NCBI GenBank assembly: GCA_965153355.1
Contig: OZ231126.1
Coordinates: 70,308,001 to 70,372,000 of the forward strand
Reading direction: 5' to 3'
Origin: Flaccisagitta enflata
Lineage: Eukaryota > Chaetognatha > Sagittoidea > Aphragmophora
DNA: 64,000 nucleotides
Position 1 is the first letter of the stretch; the number at the start of each line of letters is the position of its first letter. The position numbers were made by a program, and so were the translations under genes. The notes under the pieces were generated by a model, which searched no databases, had not been told where the DNA came from, and saw only the letters and a list, made by a program, of their open reading frames with translations. This document shows positions 12,744 to 27,102 of this stretch, in pieces.

Positions 12744-13332
12744 CTATGGCAAAGAAAAAAAAATGAACACTTTGTTTTGCTAGTTTCAGCTGAACTATGC
12801 GCCTGAACCATAGAAAATCCATGACCGTTTAAAAGCTCTACAAAAAATCTTCCTAATGTGACGTTGCTGGTTATTGTAGCTTTATTTGTTGCAATGGTTT
12901 GAGGAAAAAATCGCTGATTGAAAAAAAAAATGCTTAATTCAATTTTTTTTCCAATGAGCAATTTTAGTCTTTCCGTTTTTGTCAAGAATGCAACTCAGGA
13001 TTGTCTTAGCTACTCGTTATCCATGAGTAAATCAAAGATCTTCAATTTTTTTTTAAAATGGCGCCAAGAACAAATTTCTAACTCAATGCTTTTATTTCTA
13101 TGTTAGAATAAAGATAAACATTGGAAATGGAGCAGTGAATTTCTAAATTATTGACTAGCTGTCTTCATTCTAATGCCATTTCTAAACGGATAAAGCTAGA
13201 ACATCCAGCAAGGTCTCATTTGAAAGATCTTTCGCAGATCTTCAAAATGGTCATGGATTTTGCTTCATTTTTCTCATTGCTTGGATGTGAAACATCGTCA
13301 AACAAGTAGTCCATTTTTTTATTTTGCCATAG
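12744..13332. mobile_element. MITE, C(C/T)ATGGCAAA family, copy 1
   Basis: The ends CTATGGCAAAGAAAAAAAAA and ...TTTGCCATAG are inverted, as are the inner arms AAAATCCATGACC near 12814 and 13250. It is about 589 bp. A diverged half-copy of its internal sequence is visible around 11130-11300. Confidence 0.7.
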
Positions 13333-14585
13333 TTAAAATCGCATTAAAAATGATCATTTAGGACCTTAAATTTTGACCTTTATTGATGGGAAACCTTTAT
13401 AGGCGGGTCTGCTATTGCGGGGTTACACTTCATAAACTTTTCCATCGTCACACTGATCATCTGCTTTTCTCCGGATTTCAGTGGGTGGGAGATATTTAGA
13501 GAGAAAGCCAGCGTATTCCTTATGTCAATAAATACACACTTCTCGTTGTTGTTTTTTCCTATTTTTTCTTCTCATTCTTCTTCTCCCTCTTTTTTTCTTT
13601 TTCTTTTTCTTTTTCTTTTTCTTTTTCTTTTTCTTTTTCTTTTTCTTTTTCTTTTTCTTTTTCTTCTTCTTCTTCTTCTTCTTCTTCTTCATCTTCATCT
13701 TCTTCTTCTTCTTCTTCTTCTTCTTCTTCTCCTTCTATTGCTTCTTCTTATCCCTCTTCCTCTTCTTCCTCTCCTTTTTCTCGTCCTCCAGTCCAAATTT
13801 CCATTTTCTCTAGCTTTGATAGCGATAGAAGAAAAACATTGTTATCCTATGGGTTTACCTTCAAGCATTTACGTCCTTTATTCTCCATCTCTTTTTTCTT
13901 TCTCATTCAACTCTTGCTTTCTCCTCTCCCCCTGCTTTTGCTTTTCTTTTTTTTTTTTTTTTATCCGTTCTGTTTCTACTCCTTGTTTCCCCTATTGACC
14001 TGTCTTTCGTTCATAATGTAAGTTATCTTGTTTTTGTTTTTCTTTGTGAACATTCTTTCTCGTTATGTTTTTTGTTTTTTCACCTTTATCTCACTCTTCC
14101 TAAGTACAGATCTTTCCTTTTCGTCGGTGTCTTTTTCTCGGTGTCCTTTCCTCAGTCTTCCCATGAAATAGTACTTCTCCAATTTCCATCTTCTTTAACA
14201 TCCATTCCTCCAGCTTCGCCTCCTCTTCGTCATGCTCTTCCTCTATCCCTCCATTTTCTGTTCCTTTCATTTTCACTTCCCCCTCCCCAATTTCTTCCTC
14301 CTCCTCTTCCTCCTCCTCCTCTTCCTCTTTCTCTTGATCCTCCTCATTCTCCATTCCCACCTACTTGGACATCTCTTTAACGTATTCCTGCGCCTTCAAC
14401 TTGTCGAGAATTCATTTCAATCACATTTGACGTCTTTTAGTTTTTTTTGTAAGATAATCTCGCCAAACGATTAAAATTTAAATCCCAAGAAATTAAAGAC
14501 AAATCCCGAGTGACTTATGAATCTCGATTGCCTTCAAACGATTCGTTATCATCGTCTAAAACCGAAGCCAACCGCGGTCTGGATT

Positions 14586-14796
14586 ATTACAGAAACAAAA
14601 ACAACATCAAAATCAACATCAACAACAACAACGACAACAACAACAGCAACAACAACGACAACAACAACAGCAACAACAACAGCAACAGCAGCCAATAACA
14701 ACCAATAACAAAACAACAACGTAGCAATAGCAACGGCGCAACAAGGCAACCGGATCAACCTGACAAAACAGCAACAGCAGCAACAGCAACAACAGC

Positions 14797-14867
<71 letters not shown>

Positions 14868-15360
14868 AAACACACTGCTTCTTCAAACCATCCATCCATC
14901 CATCCATCTATCGATCCATCTATACATCCATCCATCCATCAATCCATAGATATATCCATTCAATCATCCATCTATCCATCCATCCATTTAGCAATTTATC
15001 CATCTATCAATCCACCCATCCAGCATCTCACCGTCTTGCTCAATCATCCCCCTATCTTTGTCATCCATCTCCTTCCCTCTCCCACGCCATTCTTCTTCTT
15101 TTTCTTTTTCTTTTTCTTTTTCTTTTTCTTTTTCTTTTTCTTTTTCTTCTTCTTCTTCTTCTTCTTCTTCTTCTTCTTCTTCTACTACTTCTACTTCACT
15201 TTCTTTTTCGTCATCTTTATCTTCATCTTCATCTTCATCCTCATCTTCATCTTCATCTTCATCTTCATCTTCATCTTCATCTTCATCTTCATCTTCATCT
15301 TCATCTTTATCTTTATCTTTATCTTCATCTTCATCTTCATCTTCATCTTCATCTCCTTCT
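14586..15360. repeat. Compound low-complexity region: CAA, CCAT, CTTTTT, CATCTT
   Basis: In order: CAA-rich (14586-14870), CCAT/CTAT-rich (14889-15010), CTTTTT then CTT (15090-15185), and (CATCTT)n (15205-15355). No coding frame is credible despite long open stretches. Confidence 0.85.
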
Positions 15361-16082
15361 TCCACAACTTCAGCACCTTTCACATCTGCTAACACCTTTA
15401 CATCGGGAAATGAGTTGATTACAAACGATATATCGACAAAAACGACAAAAACGACGAAGATGACGATGGCCGCAGTTTCCATTTTCAACAGATTCGTTCT
15501 CGATTCTCCTATTTCATCGTCATGGAAAAAAGCGGAATTTCATTCATGCCAAATGATAATGAGACAAAAAAACATAGCTTTCAAGTTGGAAACAAAAATC
15601 TTATCAACGATGATGAAAATAAACAGTATACCGCCGACGGTTTTATTCATCGCGATACACTTTTTTCTTTTTTTTATAAGCACGCACTTTTTTCAGCTGT
15701 GGCTGAGAAAGCTTAGCAAAATCTCACTTATGAGGTTAAAATGTGCTTAAATGTGCGCTTATCATTTATCAGTAAGCAATTATCAAATTTAGTATAGAAC
15801 AAAGTACGGTCACGTTAGATTATCTTTTACTGATGTCCGTTATTGTAAAGTTTAACTGTTTGTGTAAAAATTGGTATATATTTGTGAATTGGAGATCTCT
15901 GCTTGGAGTGTGCTTAGCACTGTGCTTAAATTTTCCCAATATGGGCGTGCTTATAAACGAGGTGCTTTTATAAAAAAAAGTGTACAATTTTAAACGCTAA
16001 CAAAAGCAAAAACATTATTACTTATCTTGACTACGATTACCGTAACCTGAGAGATATCAGCATTACGCTGGAGAGAAAAACA

Positions 16083-16104
16083 TCAACAACAACAACAACA
16101 ACAA

Positions 16105-16139
<35 letters not shown>

Positions 16140-16305
16140 CATGCAATAAACAACAAGCAACAACAACAACAACAACAGCAACAACAACCGCAACAACAAC
16201 AGCAACAACAACAACAATAACAACGACGACAACGACAGCGACAGCGACGGCGATAACAGCAACAGCAGACAGCAGCAACAGCAGCAACAACAGCAACAGC
16301 AGCAA

Positions 16306-16336
<31 letters not shown>

Positions 16337-16545
16337 CAACTGACAACAACAGCAACGGCAACAGCAAAACGGCAGCAACAACAAAAGCAACGCAACAACA
16401 GCAACAGCAACAACAACAGCAACAGCAACAGCAACGGCAACAACAGCAGCAGCGACCAGCCAACAGCAACAACAGCAGCAGCACAGCAACAACAGCAACA
16501 ACAACAACAACAGCAACATAGCAACAACAACAACAACAACAACAA
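16083..16545. repeat. CAA/CAG-rich tract
   Basis: About 460 bp of imperfect CAACAG and CAA repeats with C-G variants. Open frames would give poly-Gln, poly-Asn or poly-Thr; no flanking coding context was seen. Confidence 0.85.
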
Positions 16546-16733
16546 CTTACGGCGCGGTGGTCGCGTTGGCTTCGTCGGGTAATATCGCGTTGGAGAGAAC
16601 GACTTTTTTCTCGCCGATTTCTGTGAGGAATCGTAGAAAATCAAGGCTCTCTTTCTACTCTTCTTCTCTTCGTCTCTTTTCTTTCTTATCATTCCTTTTC
16701 TTATCTTCTGTTCTTTCTTCTCTTTCTTTTCAG

Positions 16734-16974
16734 AGCGTGTTTCTAGTAACAAACGAACCGCCTTTGTTCCCATTGAACGCATCTACAGCGTTAACACATA
16801 TTCATGAAATTCACTTTCCCATAACAGAGTGAGTGAGCGAGCTCGCGAATGGAGTGAGCGAGCGAAGTGGAGCGCTGATGGGTAAGTGAGCAGATCAGCG
16901 GTGCGAGCGAACGAACGTAACGAGCGACCGAGTGGGCCTTTTCAAAACGCGATCTACTGCGACTAGAAACGCGC
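16734..16974. mobile_element. GTTTCTAGT-ended element, copy A
   Basis: The left end is GAGCGTGTTTCTAGTAACAA and the right end is AAAACGCGATCTACTGCGAC then TAGAAACGCGC. The centre is a run of GAGTGAGCGAGCGAAG-like units. Three further copies are in the window (26853-27102, 50443-50660, 62200-62445). Confidence 0.7.
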
Positions 16975-17625
16975 ACTCTGTAAAACAACGCCGGCGAGAA
17001 AGTTTTCATCTATAATTTCAAACCCGCCCACGTCTTGTAAACGTGAATCTTTAGAGACGCCTGCACCTGTTCAACCCCAATGAAAGCCACTTTAACGCTA
17101 ATTGACACGGCGTCTTTTTAACTGCTAAAGTTTTTGAAGAAAAAAAAATAATAATTAGAGGAGGATAAAACGCTAACTTTGTCACCAGTTTTTTTTTCTT
17201 TTCACTTTTCGTTTTTGGACAAAAATAGAATCACTTTCAAGTTTCATGACAGATGACATGTCAACGAGCGTTGAACATATAACAATTCTAATCTCCTATG
17301 ACGATAAAAACGGTTTACTTTTGTCACCAGAGACGCCGCTTCAATGGCGGACCTTGAGCCTTTTGGAACGAATATGGACTCTCGTCTTTGTATTCGGTCT
17401 AGGACAGATCCTTGTCATTTTGTCAACAACTTTGGAGAAAGATGACAAAATGACGATGTCATAACTAATAACAGCGCGGTGTCGCTGACGTGACCTGCTT
17501 TGGATGAATGTAGACTCATCTTCCTCTTCATCTTCGGTCTAAGACAGCGATCCACTTGGATGAAAGATGACGCTTCAAGTACAACGAGCGTGGTTGAGTA
17601 GTTGTCTCGACGGAACCTAGAAGTA

Positions 17626-18204
17626 CCATCTTGGCCAAAAAAAAAGTCCCACCTTTATGGCAAATTTGTGATGAAACAACTAAAAAAAAACCCCACTAAA
17701 ATCAGTGATCATTGGAAAGATCTTGAAAAAATCTTCAGGATAGCGCCAAGTAGAGCTCAGTAGCTCAATTTGTTTAGATTTTAGTGCTAAAAGAGCGAAA
17801 ATATTTACCTTAACAAAAAGCAGAAAATATGCAAAAAATGAGGGGGAAAAAATTGATCTGTTTATTTTCATTTTTTCTTGGCTTATCATGATATAATCAT
17901 GTAAAAATCGGTTACTATTGGAAAGAGCTTCAAAAAATCTGCCTTTTGATTTTTTTGGTTCAAACCATTTAAATTTTATATTAAAATGAATAAACCTCAA
18001 ACTGAAAGCGCTAAAGACAAAAATTGTTGAATAAATCAAAGGACTTGTTGTACAAAATTGTTAAAAAATCCTTCATCTATGTCTACCCAAATGATTACAA
18101 ATGATACTAATCAAATCTACAAAAAAAAATTGAATTTTGTACAGGAAATAACAGCAATAAATAACTGCACTGTTTTACATGGACTTTTTTTTTGGCCAAG
18201 ATGG
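17626..18204. mobile_element. MITE, C(C/T)ATCTTGG family, copy 1
   Basis: The ends are CCATCTTGGCCAAAAAAAAA and its complement, flanked by TA (17624-17625 and 18205-18206). It is 579 bp, AT-rich and non-coding. It lies about 0.4 kb upstream of the GPCR first coding exon, in the likely promoter or 5'UTR region. Confidence 0.85.
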
Positions 18205-18642
18205 TACTAGAAGGCGTCGTTGACGTTCCAAGACTCTTCATCAGAAGGATTAGGGGTGGATTAGGCGCCAAACAAAGCAGAGGAAGCTGATGTCATTCAT
18301 GACAACATAAACGCTTCTAACTCCCCAAAAATTGCGTTTCTTCCGACGAAACTAAAAAATATTCCTCAAGTTTTGTCAACGATATGTTCTCAACTAAACG
18401 CTTCAAATCGTCGTAAATGATGGGGAAAACTCTGTTGCCTGAAGACGCTCATGATTTCGTTGACCAGTCATTTTTTTCCAAGAGCATCTCCTCATGACGC
18501 CTATTTCATTTCAATGCCGCTCTACGTGTATTCAACATTCCCATCTTTCGCATTTTTTTTCTCTCTCTCTCTCCTGCCCAAGTCGTTTTAATAACGGTTG
18601 TTTATCGATAAAAGAAAACCGGTCTCGCCTCGGAAATCGCAG

Positions 18643-19178
18643 ATGAATGGGACCACGAATAAATCACGTTGTTTTGACGCCGTAAACCGGACAAGTTCGA
18701 GCGGCGGCAAATTTGATCGCATAGACAACGGCAACGACAACAGCAACAACAGTATCACCAACAGCGGAAGCGAAACACAAGCAATCGGCCACCGTGTAGA
18801 CGATGGCCTTTTCATGAGCGTCATCGATATTTTCAACAATGCGGATGATAGTTACAACAGCATCATCAGTGACATCAACAGCAGCCACTACGACAATCGC
18901 TACAACAACGACTACAACATCATCACCACCGAAAACAACAACAACAACAACAACAACACCGTCGTCGACAACAACGAGGTCAACAACGGTTACATTTCCG
19001 TTATGATGGGCTCAGTCAATGACACGTTGGCATCGCAGGAAATCTATTACCAGACTCTTGGCAAAGTTGACGAGACATTCCATTATTACGTCCTCGGCGT
19101 CGGAGGCACGACTGTCAACATCCTCGGAGTCATCGCCAACGTCATCATCATCATCTTCTTGCTCCAACTGCGGCAACG
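18643..19178 (+). CDS. GPCR exon 1: extracellular N-terminus and TM1
   Basis: An in-frame TAA at 18592-18594 precedes the frame, and the first ATG is 18643, so that start is chosen (an upstream 5'UTR exon cannot be excluded). It encodes residues 1-178 and two bases of R179. About 145 residues of N-terminus are rich in Asn, Asp and Ser, with several N-glycosylation sequons (the first is N2-G-T) and runs of Asn encoded by AAC, resembling the surrounding CAA/AAC microsatellites. TM1 is roughly residues 150-176 (VLGVGG...IIIIFLLQL) and carries the conserved Asn in VIAN. No cleavable signal peptide is evident, as in most class A receptors. The donor is CAACG|GTGAGA, phase 2. Confidence 0.85.
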
Positions 19179-19194
19179 GTGAGATAAGAGGATA

Positions 19195-19930
<736 letters not shown>

Positions 19931-20199
19931 TATGTCGTTGTTGCTTTCTTGCTAGAGTTTGGAGTATCGGACCAAATCTCCGAGTGGCATACAACGGAAG
20001 TACATTCTGTATCATATGCATACACGAGTGCATATGAGAGGAGTTTTCATTTATTTGAAGGCTGGAGGGCAGAATTAAGGCTAAGAGAGCAGATTTGAGG
20101 TTTGGGGGGCAAATTTGAGCCATGGAGGGCTAATTGATGCTTGAAGGGCTAATTGAAGGTCTGGAGGGTAGATCTGAGGTCCGGAGGTCAAATTTGAGG

Positions 20200-20395
20200 C
20201 GGGGGGGGGGGCTGATTCAAAGCCTGGAAGGCAGATTTGAGGCCTCCAAGGCTAAATTGAGGGCTGGGAGTGCAAATTTGAGGTCTTGATGGCTGACGGG
20301 GGGGGGATGGACGGAAGGACGGACGGACATCTGGAAATTCCCCCCTGTGTTCTACAGGACATCGGCCCTTTGGGGCAGCTGCCCAAAAAATCGAG
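20200..20395. mobile_element. Partial foldback element (right arm)
   Basis: GGAGGGCAGATTTGAGG-type units from about 20050 lead into GGACGGACGGACATCTGGAA and CCCCTGTGTTCTACAGGACA. The segment closes with GGCCCTTTGGGGCAGCTGCCC. The matching left arm was not found. Confidence 0.55.
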
Positions 20396-20488
20396 GAATT
20401 GGTTATTGACTCTCGGCCTCGCAAATTTACGTGATCATCGTTTTAATCCGTTTCATTATCACCATAACCAATTGATGTTTCTTTTAGC

Positions 20489-20622
<134 letters not shown>

Positions 20623-21271
20623 GCTCTCTCATATTGATCATCTGTCTGCATCAATTGCCACCTGTTCCTCTGACTAAACATCATGAATTCCAAGAACCTG
20701 TCTTCATTTTTGTAGTAAAATTATGATTGCTTTATATTGGGTGTAGGGACGGGATCCTTATCCAGATCGTCCCTGTGCTCGTCAATGAATTTCTGTTCTG
20801 CTTCTTTCATTTTCTTTGTTTCCTTCCGTTTCCGCCACTTTGCCACTTTGGACACTATTGACGTCTACTAAAATGCGTCACGAAAAACCAATGAGGTAAC
20901 TTTTAAGAAATATTTCTCAGGAACCTAAGATTTTGATTTTTATCACATTTATTTCCAATAATCGCATATCTGTTATTGCGTTTCTAGTCGCGTGAATATG
21001 ATGATACCAGCAATCGCAGCTATCGCCAACAGAAAAAAAAGTGTAAAAGTGTTTTTTGACTTTTTTCCAAAAACCTGAGTCAGTCGGTCTGTACCATGTT
21101 GCTTTATTGGTTTTTCAAGTCTTTGCGAGTAGTTTTTTGCATCAATCCTTTGTCATATGACAAAATGGCTACAGGCCTTGAAAAATTTATGATTGTTGCT
21201 CTAAATAACTACCTTTCTCCTAAAGTTTCTTTGCAATCATTATGCATTTGCTTGTTAGGTGGTTGGTCTCC

Positions 21272-21405
<134 letters not shown>

Positions 21406-21577
21406 TTTATTTTCATCTCCTTCTTCTTTTTCCTCTTTTTCTTCTTCTTCTTCTTCCACCACCTGAAAAACTCAAACCGGAAACTCATTTTGACGCCAAA
21501 TACGTCTTTGCGTCTCATCTGCCACTTCTGGTCAAGGTGGCGGAAAAGAAAGCGTAAAGGGAATTTCTAGTTCTTGC

Positions 21578-21729
<152 letters not shown>

Positions 21730-21792
21730 TCGTTGTTGTTGTTGTTGTGGTTGTTTTCGATATATTTTCTGTCCGTCTGTTTTTTTCTTTTT

Positions 21793-21905
<113 letters not shown>

Positions 21906-21999
21906 CTCTCTTTCTTTCCTCTCGCTCCCAAAATTGAAATGGATTGATGAGGGGGGCGTTTAAACGAACATTGTATATACAATTGATATACAATTGATA

Positions 22000-23050
22000 C
22001 ACACTAAAATCTTAACAAGTTCGATCTGAACCAAATCTTTAAGCAAAACTCAAACTCAAACTGTAACTAGAACTAAAAGTACGATGTTAAACGTGAGAAA
22101 GGAGAGATTAAGAAGCGTTGAAGTTGAAAAACGATACATATCTTGTATTTTTTAATCTGTTGTTAAAGGCGTTTTCCCGATTTTTGAGCGTATAGAAACA
22201 CTAAAGTACAGTGGAGCAGCGCTAGAGCGCACCCGCTAATAAGGCAAGACCTTAGTTTAATCATAGTTTAATCCCGCTTTAACAAATTTCAAGGAACTAT
22301 TAATTTATTTCTTTTGTAAGTGGAATTTGGTTATTGCCAACAAAGGAAATAAAAGAAAACAATTTGAAAAGACTTTAAGTTTTTATCTGTTATAGGCGGA
22401 ATTCAGTTAGTGGCGGGTATGTTGGAGCGGGGCTCAACTTTATAACCGATTGTCCCATATGAGATTTTTTAGCTGTTTCTATACTGGCAATTAGATAGCT
22501 TCATTTAGATAACTGCATTTTTCTCAGTCCCTTGAAATCCGCTATAATGAAGCCCAACTGTGATTATATGTCTTGTCTTGTCTTGTCTTGTCTTGTCTTT
22601 TCTTGGCTTATATGTCTTGGCTTAGTTGGCAAGACCTCTTCAAAGGTGAAATAAGGCTGGATGCACGCTCCAAGACAGTGCACCATGAAGTTATTATTTC
22701 TTAGACTAGGGCTTGAATAAAGTAAGCCCTTGTATCTCAACACTTCAGATTTTGCTCTGAAATCAAATTCAACTGCGAGTAAGATAAAATCACCACGGCC
22801 AAACGCTAGCTTCCCGGCATTGGCACCAGTGGATAGTGCGTGAAGTTCTGCTTTGGATGGTAAACGAAAATCGAGAGATCAAAGCACCCCCGATTTTTAA
22901 TATTGAATCAATTGACATGATGTTTCATACAATTTTCTGTTCATGCGCTCAGACTTAAAGTCCGGGGACAAAAAGGTCAACTTAAGCACAGACAGTTATA
23001 TCTTTTTTTAATCCTTAGTATTTCATATGTATTATGGTCAATCTTTTTTT
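22000..23050. other. GPCR intron 1 segment without exon
   Basis: Mostly unique-looking AT-rich DNA with a short (CTTGT)n at 22570-22600 and terminal motifs of CAGT-type MITEs near 22210 and 22390. No alternative exon is supported. Confidence 0.5.
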
Positions 23051-23092
23051 GATCGATGTCACTCATTAGGTTTGGAAGATATTTCACTTTTT

Positions 23093-23305
23093 AGTTGCGG
23101 ACACGCAACTCTATAAGAGGCTCTGTCCGTCCGTCCGTCCGTTGTTCCGTTGGAAGCGGTCATCGAGTTGAAAAGTGGGGAAACGAGTGTTTTAGATACT
23201 TTTTGTGTATCTTTGAGGTTTGGGGGTGGGTCGGGGTATGGATGGGGGTTGGATGCCCCTGCCCACCCGTCCGCAACGATATTGTGACCCCGCGTCACTT
23301 GTTCA
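23093..23305 (+). mobile_element. Hairpin-ended element, CGCAACT subtype
   Basis: The 5' hairpin is AGTTGCG-GACA-CGCAACT (23093-23110), then CTATAAGAGGCTCTGTCCG and (TCCG)n. The third arm CGCAAC is at about 23272, with a CTTGTT end near 23300. It lies in GPCR intron 1. Confidence 0.7.
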
Positions 23306-23432
23306 TAAGGAAAAGGAAGCGATGTGTTGTCATGGAAAACAATCTTCTTCATAAACTGGTGGACATTTCCTGCTATTGTGTTTGCATGTTTGCGGCTGTC
23401 TGTCGTCTTTCTGTCGGTCGGTCGGTCGGTCG

Positions 23433-24050
<618 letters not shown>

Positions 24051-24259
24051 CTGCTCTCACCCCACTTCTTCAGCTGATCGCTCCAAGCGGACGGAGGAGA
24101 AGGAGAAGGAGAAAACTCCTTATATGTGTGAAAGCATAGGTTATCAACCCCTTCTGGGCCGCTGCCCCGCTTCCCCTTCAACTTCAAACACAACCTACTA
24201 GGGCAGAACACGAGTACCGCTGACCATCTAACGCTTTTGCGACTGTAACTTTTTCGGCG

Positions 24260-24745
24260 TTTTTGGGCAGCAGCCCCAAAGGGCCGATGTCCTGTAGAAG
24301 ACAGGTGGGAATTTCGAGATCTCCGTCCGCCCTTCCGTCCGTCCGTCAGTCCGCCCCCCCCCCGTTGACCATCAAGGCCTCAAATTAGCCCTCTCAGGCC
24401 TCAATTTAGCCCTCAAGGCCTCAAATCAGCCCTCTTGGCTTCATATCAGCCTCCCATGCCTCAAATCTGCCCTCCAGACCTTCAATCAGCCCTCTAAGCA
24501 TGAAACCAGCCCTCCAAACCTTAATTATACCCTCCAGCCTTCAGATATGCCTTCAGTGGCCTAAATCAGCCATCTAGAGCCCCTCAGGACAGACGGAAAG
24601 ACGGAAGTCTCAAAATTCACCCCTGCGTTCTACAGGACATTGGCCCTTTGGGGCCGCTGCCCTGCTCTCATTCCACTTCTTCACTGCATCAATCCAAGCA
24701 GGGCATCGGGCACCGCTGACCATGTGCGATCCTTGGATGACTAGT
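24260..24745. mobile_element. GC-rich foldback element, copy 2
   Basis: The arms start TTTTTGGGCAGCAGCCCC and end GGGGCCGCTGCCC at 24661. A tail of CCCTGC...GCAGGGCA, ACCGCTGACCATGTGCGATC and TTGGATGACTAGTT follows. The core is a minisatellite of CCTCAAATCAGCCCTC-type units. Confidence 0.75.
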
Positions 24746-24750
24746 TGAGC

Positions 24751-25380
24751 TTTTTGGGCAGCGGCCCTGAAGGGGACGAAGTCCTGTAGAACACAGGGGA
24801 CTTTTGTTTGTTTGTTCGTTCGTCCGTCTGTTCGTCCCCCCCAGGCCCTCTCAGGCCTGAAATCTGCCCTCTCAGGCCTAAAATCTGCCTTCTCAGACAT
24901 GAAATCTGCCCTCTCAGGCCTTGAATCTGCCCTTTCAGGCCTTGAATCTGCCCTATCAGGCCTGAAATTTGCCCTTTCAGGCCTGAAACCTGCCCTCTCA
25001 GGCCTAAAATCTAACCTCTCAGGCCTTGAATCTTCCCTCTAAGGCTTTGAATCTGCCCTCTCAGGCCTTGAATCTGCCCTCTCAGGCCTAAAACCTGCCC
25101 TCTCAGGCCTAAAATCTGCCCTCTCAGGCCTAAAATCTGTCCTCTCAGGCCTGAAATCTGCCCTCTCAGGCCCGAGAGGGCAGATTTAAGGCCTGAGAGG
25201 TCAGATCTCAGGCCTGAGAGGGCCTGGGGGGGCGGACGGACAGATGAACGAACAAAAGAAAGTCCCCTGTGTTCTACAGGACTTCGTCCTCTTTGGGGCC
25301 GCTGCCCTGCCTCTCATTCCAATTTACAACCAAGCAAAGCAGGGCAACGGGTATCGCTGACCACATATTGCTTTTTGAGC
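24751..25380. mobile_element. GC-rich foldback element, copy 3
   Basis: The arms carry GGGGACGAAGTCCTGTAGAA and CACAGGGGACTTTTG. The core is about 20 units of CTCAGGCCTGAAATCTGCC, and near 25170 the orientation flips to give an inner palindrome. The right arm ends at 25310 with a GCAGGGCAACGGGTATCGCT tail. It lies immediately upstream of GPCR exon 2. Confidence 0.75.
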
Positions 25381-25473
25381 ATACGGCTCCTACCCAGACA
25401 CTCTAGTGACCCTCTCCAGCACTGCTCCTGCCCACCCGCACGCGACTAGGGTAGCCGTGTATCCGACCTTGTT
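25370..25473 (+). mobile_element. 3' fragment of hairpin-ended element before GPCR exon 2
   Basis: It contains the internal GCTCCTGCCCACCCG segment, a CGCGACT arm at 25441-25447, GCCGTGTATCCGACC and CTTGTT. Its T-rich 3' flank runs directly into the exon 2 acceptor at 25488. The 5' half is missing, probably cut by the neighbouring foldback element. Confidence 0.65.
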
Positions 25474-25488
25474 TTTTTCTCAAATCAG

Positions 25489-25697
25489 GTCATCGACGGT
25501 GATTTTGCTGTGTGTGTTGGCAACTGTGGATTTGATTTTGCTTTTGACTTGTCAAGCTGGCATCTATCTTCGCGCCATCTTCAACCACAAAGGCTCTCCC
25601 GATTTGGCCTCCAAGTTTCGCAAGATACATCTCTCTTACAGCCCTTACCTCATGATTCTTTCCAACGTTCTACAACTCTCTAACATATGGCACACCG
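25489..25697 (+). CDS. GPCR exon 2: ICL1, TM2 and most of TM3
   Basis: The acceptor is CTCAAATCAG|G. The first base completes R179 and the protein continues SSTVILLCVLATVDLILLL, a clear TM2 with the conserved Asp at D193 (LAxxD). TM3 begins near YSPYLMILSNVLQLSNIW. There is no Cys at the expected top-of-TM3 position, so the usual TM3-ECL2 disulfide is absent. The donor is ACCG|GTGAGA, phase 1. The acceptor lies 15 bp after the 3' end of a foldback-type repeat (25370-25473). Confidence 0.9.
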
Positions 25698-25759
25698 GTG
25701 AGATCTCATGTATGTGTTGGTTGTACTGATGGTTAAGAAATTTGTCAATATTTTGTCAT

Positions 25760-26226
<467 letters not shown>

Positions 26227-26263
26227 AACATACATGAGATGTCTATCTTCATTTTTTGTTTAG

Positions 26264-26403
26264 TCATGCTGTCGACGGAGCGGTATTTGGCCATATGTCA
26301 TCCCATGCAACTCGGATGGACATTCACCATCAAACATGTCCGCAGAATGTGTTTTCTCATCTTCCTCTTCGCTTTTCTCTTCAACATTCCAAGATTTTTC
26401 GAG
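26264..26403 (+). CDS. GPCR exon 3: ERY motif, ICL2 and TM4
   Basis: The acceptor is TTTTTTGTTTAG|TC. Residues 249-295 read VMLSTERYLAICHPMQ and then TM4 (CFLIFLFAFLFNIPRFFE). ERY at 254-256 is the G-protein-coupling DRY-equivalent. The CHP after it and NIPRFFE at 289-295 are strong family markers for the FMRFamide-receptor-like group. The donor is GAG|GTTAGT, phase 0. The intron before it is only 566 nt and is almost entirely (CAA)n. Confidence 0.92.
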
Positions 26404-26485
26404 GTTAGTTCTGCATTACCATCCGCATTCATTAAAGCGGGCTATTTCGTAAAAAAGAATTCCTCACGCCATTAGTTCATTCTTT

Positions 26486-26638
26486 ATTCTTTTATTCATT
26501 CATTCATTCATTCATTCATTCATTCATTCATTCATTCATTCATTCATTCATTCATTCATTCATTCATTCATTCACTCATTCATTCATTCATTCACTCATT
26601 CATTTATTCATTCATTTATTCATTCATTTATTCATTCA
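26486..26638. repeat. (ATTC)n microsatellite
   Basis: About 150 bp of ATTC at the start of GPCR intron 3; a second array of the same unit lies inside the 38008-38339 element. Confidence 0.9.
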
Positions 26639-26852
26639 TGGTCTGAAAGGCGCAGCATACTAGCTACCTATCAAGCTCCTAGGCCTATCTCAATTCTTCC
26701 CACCCAAACTAACCACCACTTCCCACCCGAGGTAGAGTTCTCCATAACTTACTGATCCTATTAAAGCTATGAAGTCTCATTCATTGCCCTCGGCTTAATA
26801 AGTGTCACACGGCCGCGCGCAATACGAGACAAGCGCCAAGTAAGGGTTTAGT

Positions 26853-27102
26853 AATGTTTCTAGTGATGACCAAAAACGCATTTGTTCCCGTTAACGCATC
26901 TTCAGCGTGAACACATATTTATGAATTTTAACTGACCGAGGGAGGGAGCAAAGGGAGTGAGTAAGCCCAGGAACGGAGTGAGCAAGCGAAGCACTGTGGA
27001 ATCAGTGGGCAAACTGAGCGAAGTGAGAGGTGCGAGCGAAAGAACATAGCGAGTGTCTGAGTGGCCCTTTAAAAACGCGATTGTCTTGACTAGAAACAGG
27101 CG
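26853..27102. mobile_element. GTTTCTAGT-ended element, copy B
   Basis: TGTTTCTAGTGATGACCAAA at the left, AAAACGCGATTGTCTTGACT then AGAAACAGG at the right. The core contains GGAGTGAGCAAGCGAAGC-like units. It lies in GPCR intron 3 and is followed by a three-unit tandem repeat (27102-27395). Confidence 0.65.

Noticed and set aside
17246-17464. 72-codon ORF upstream of the GPCR
   Set aside because: No recognisable domain, no repeat support and no clear splice context; it may be 5'UTR or chance.
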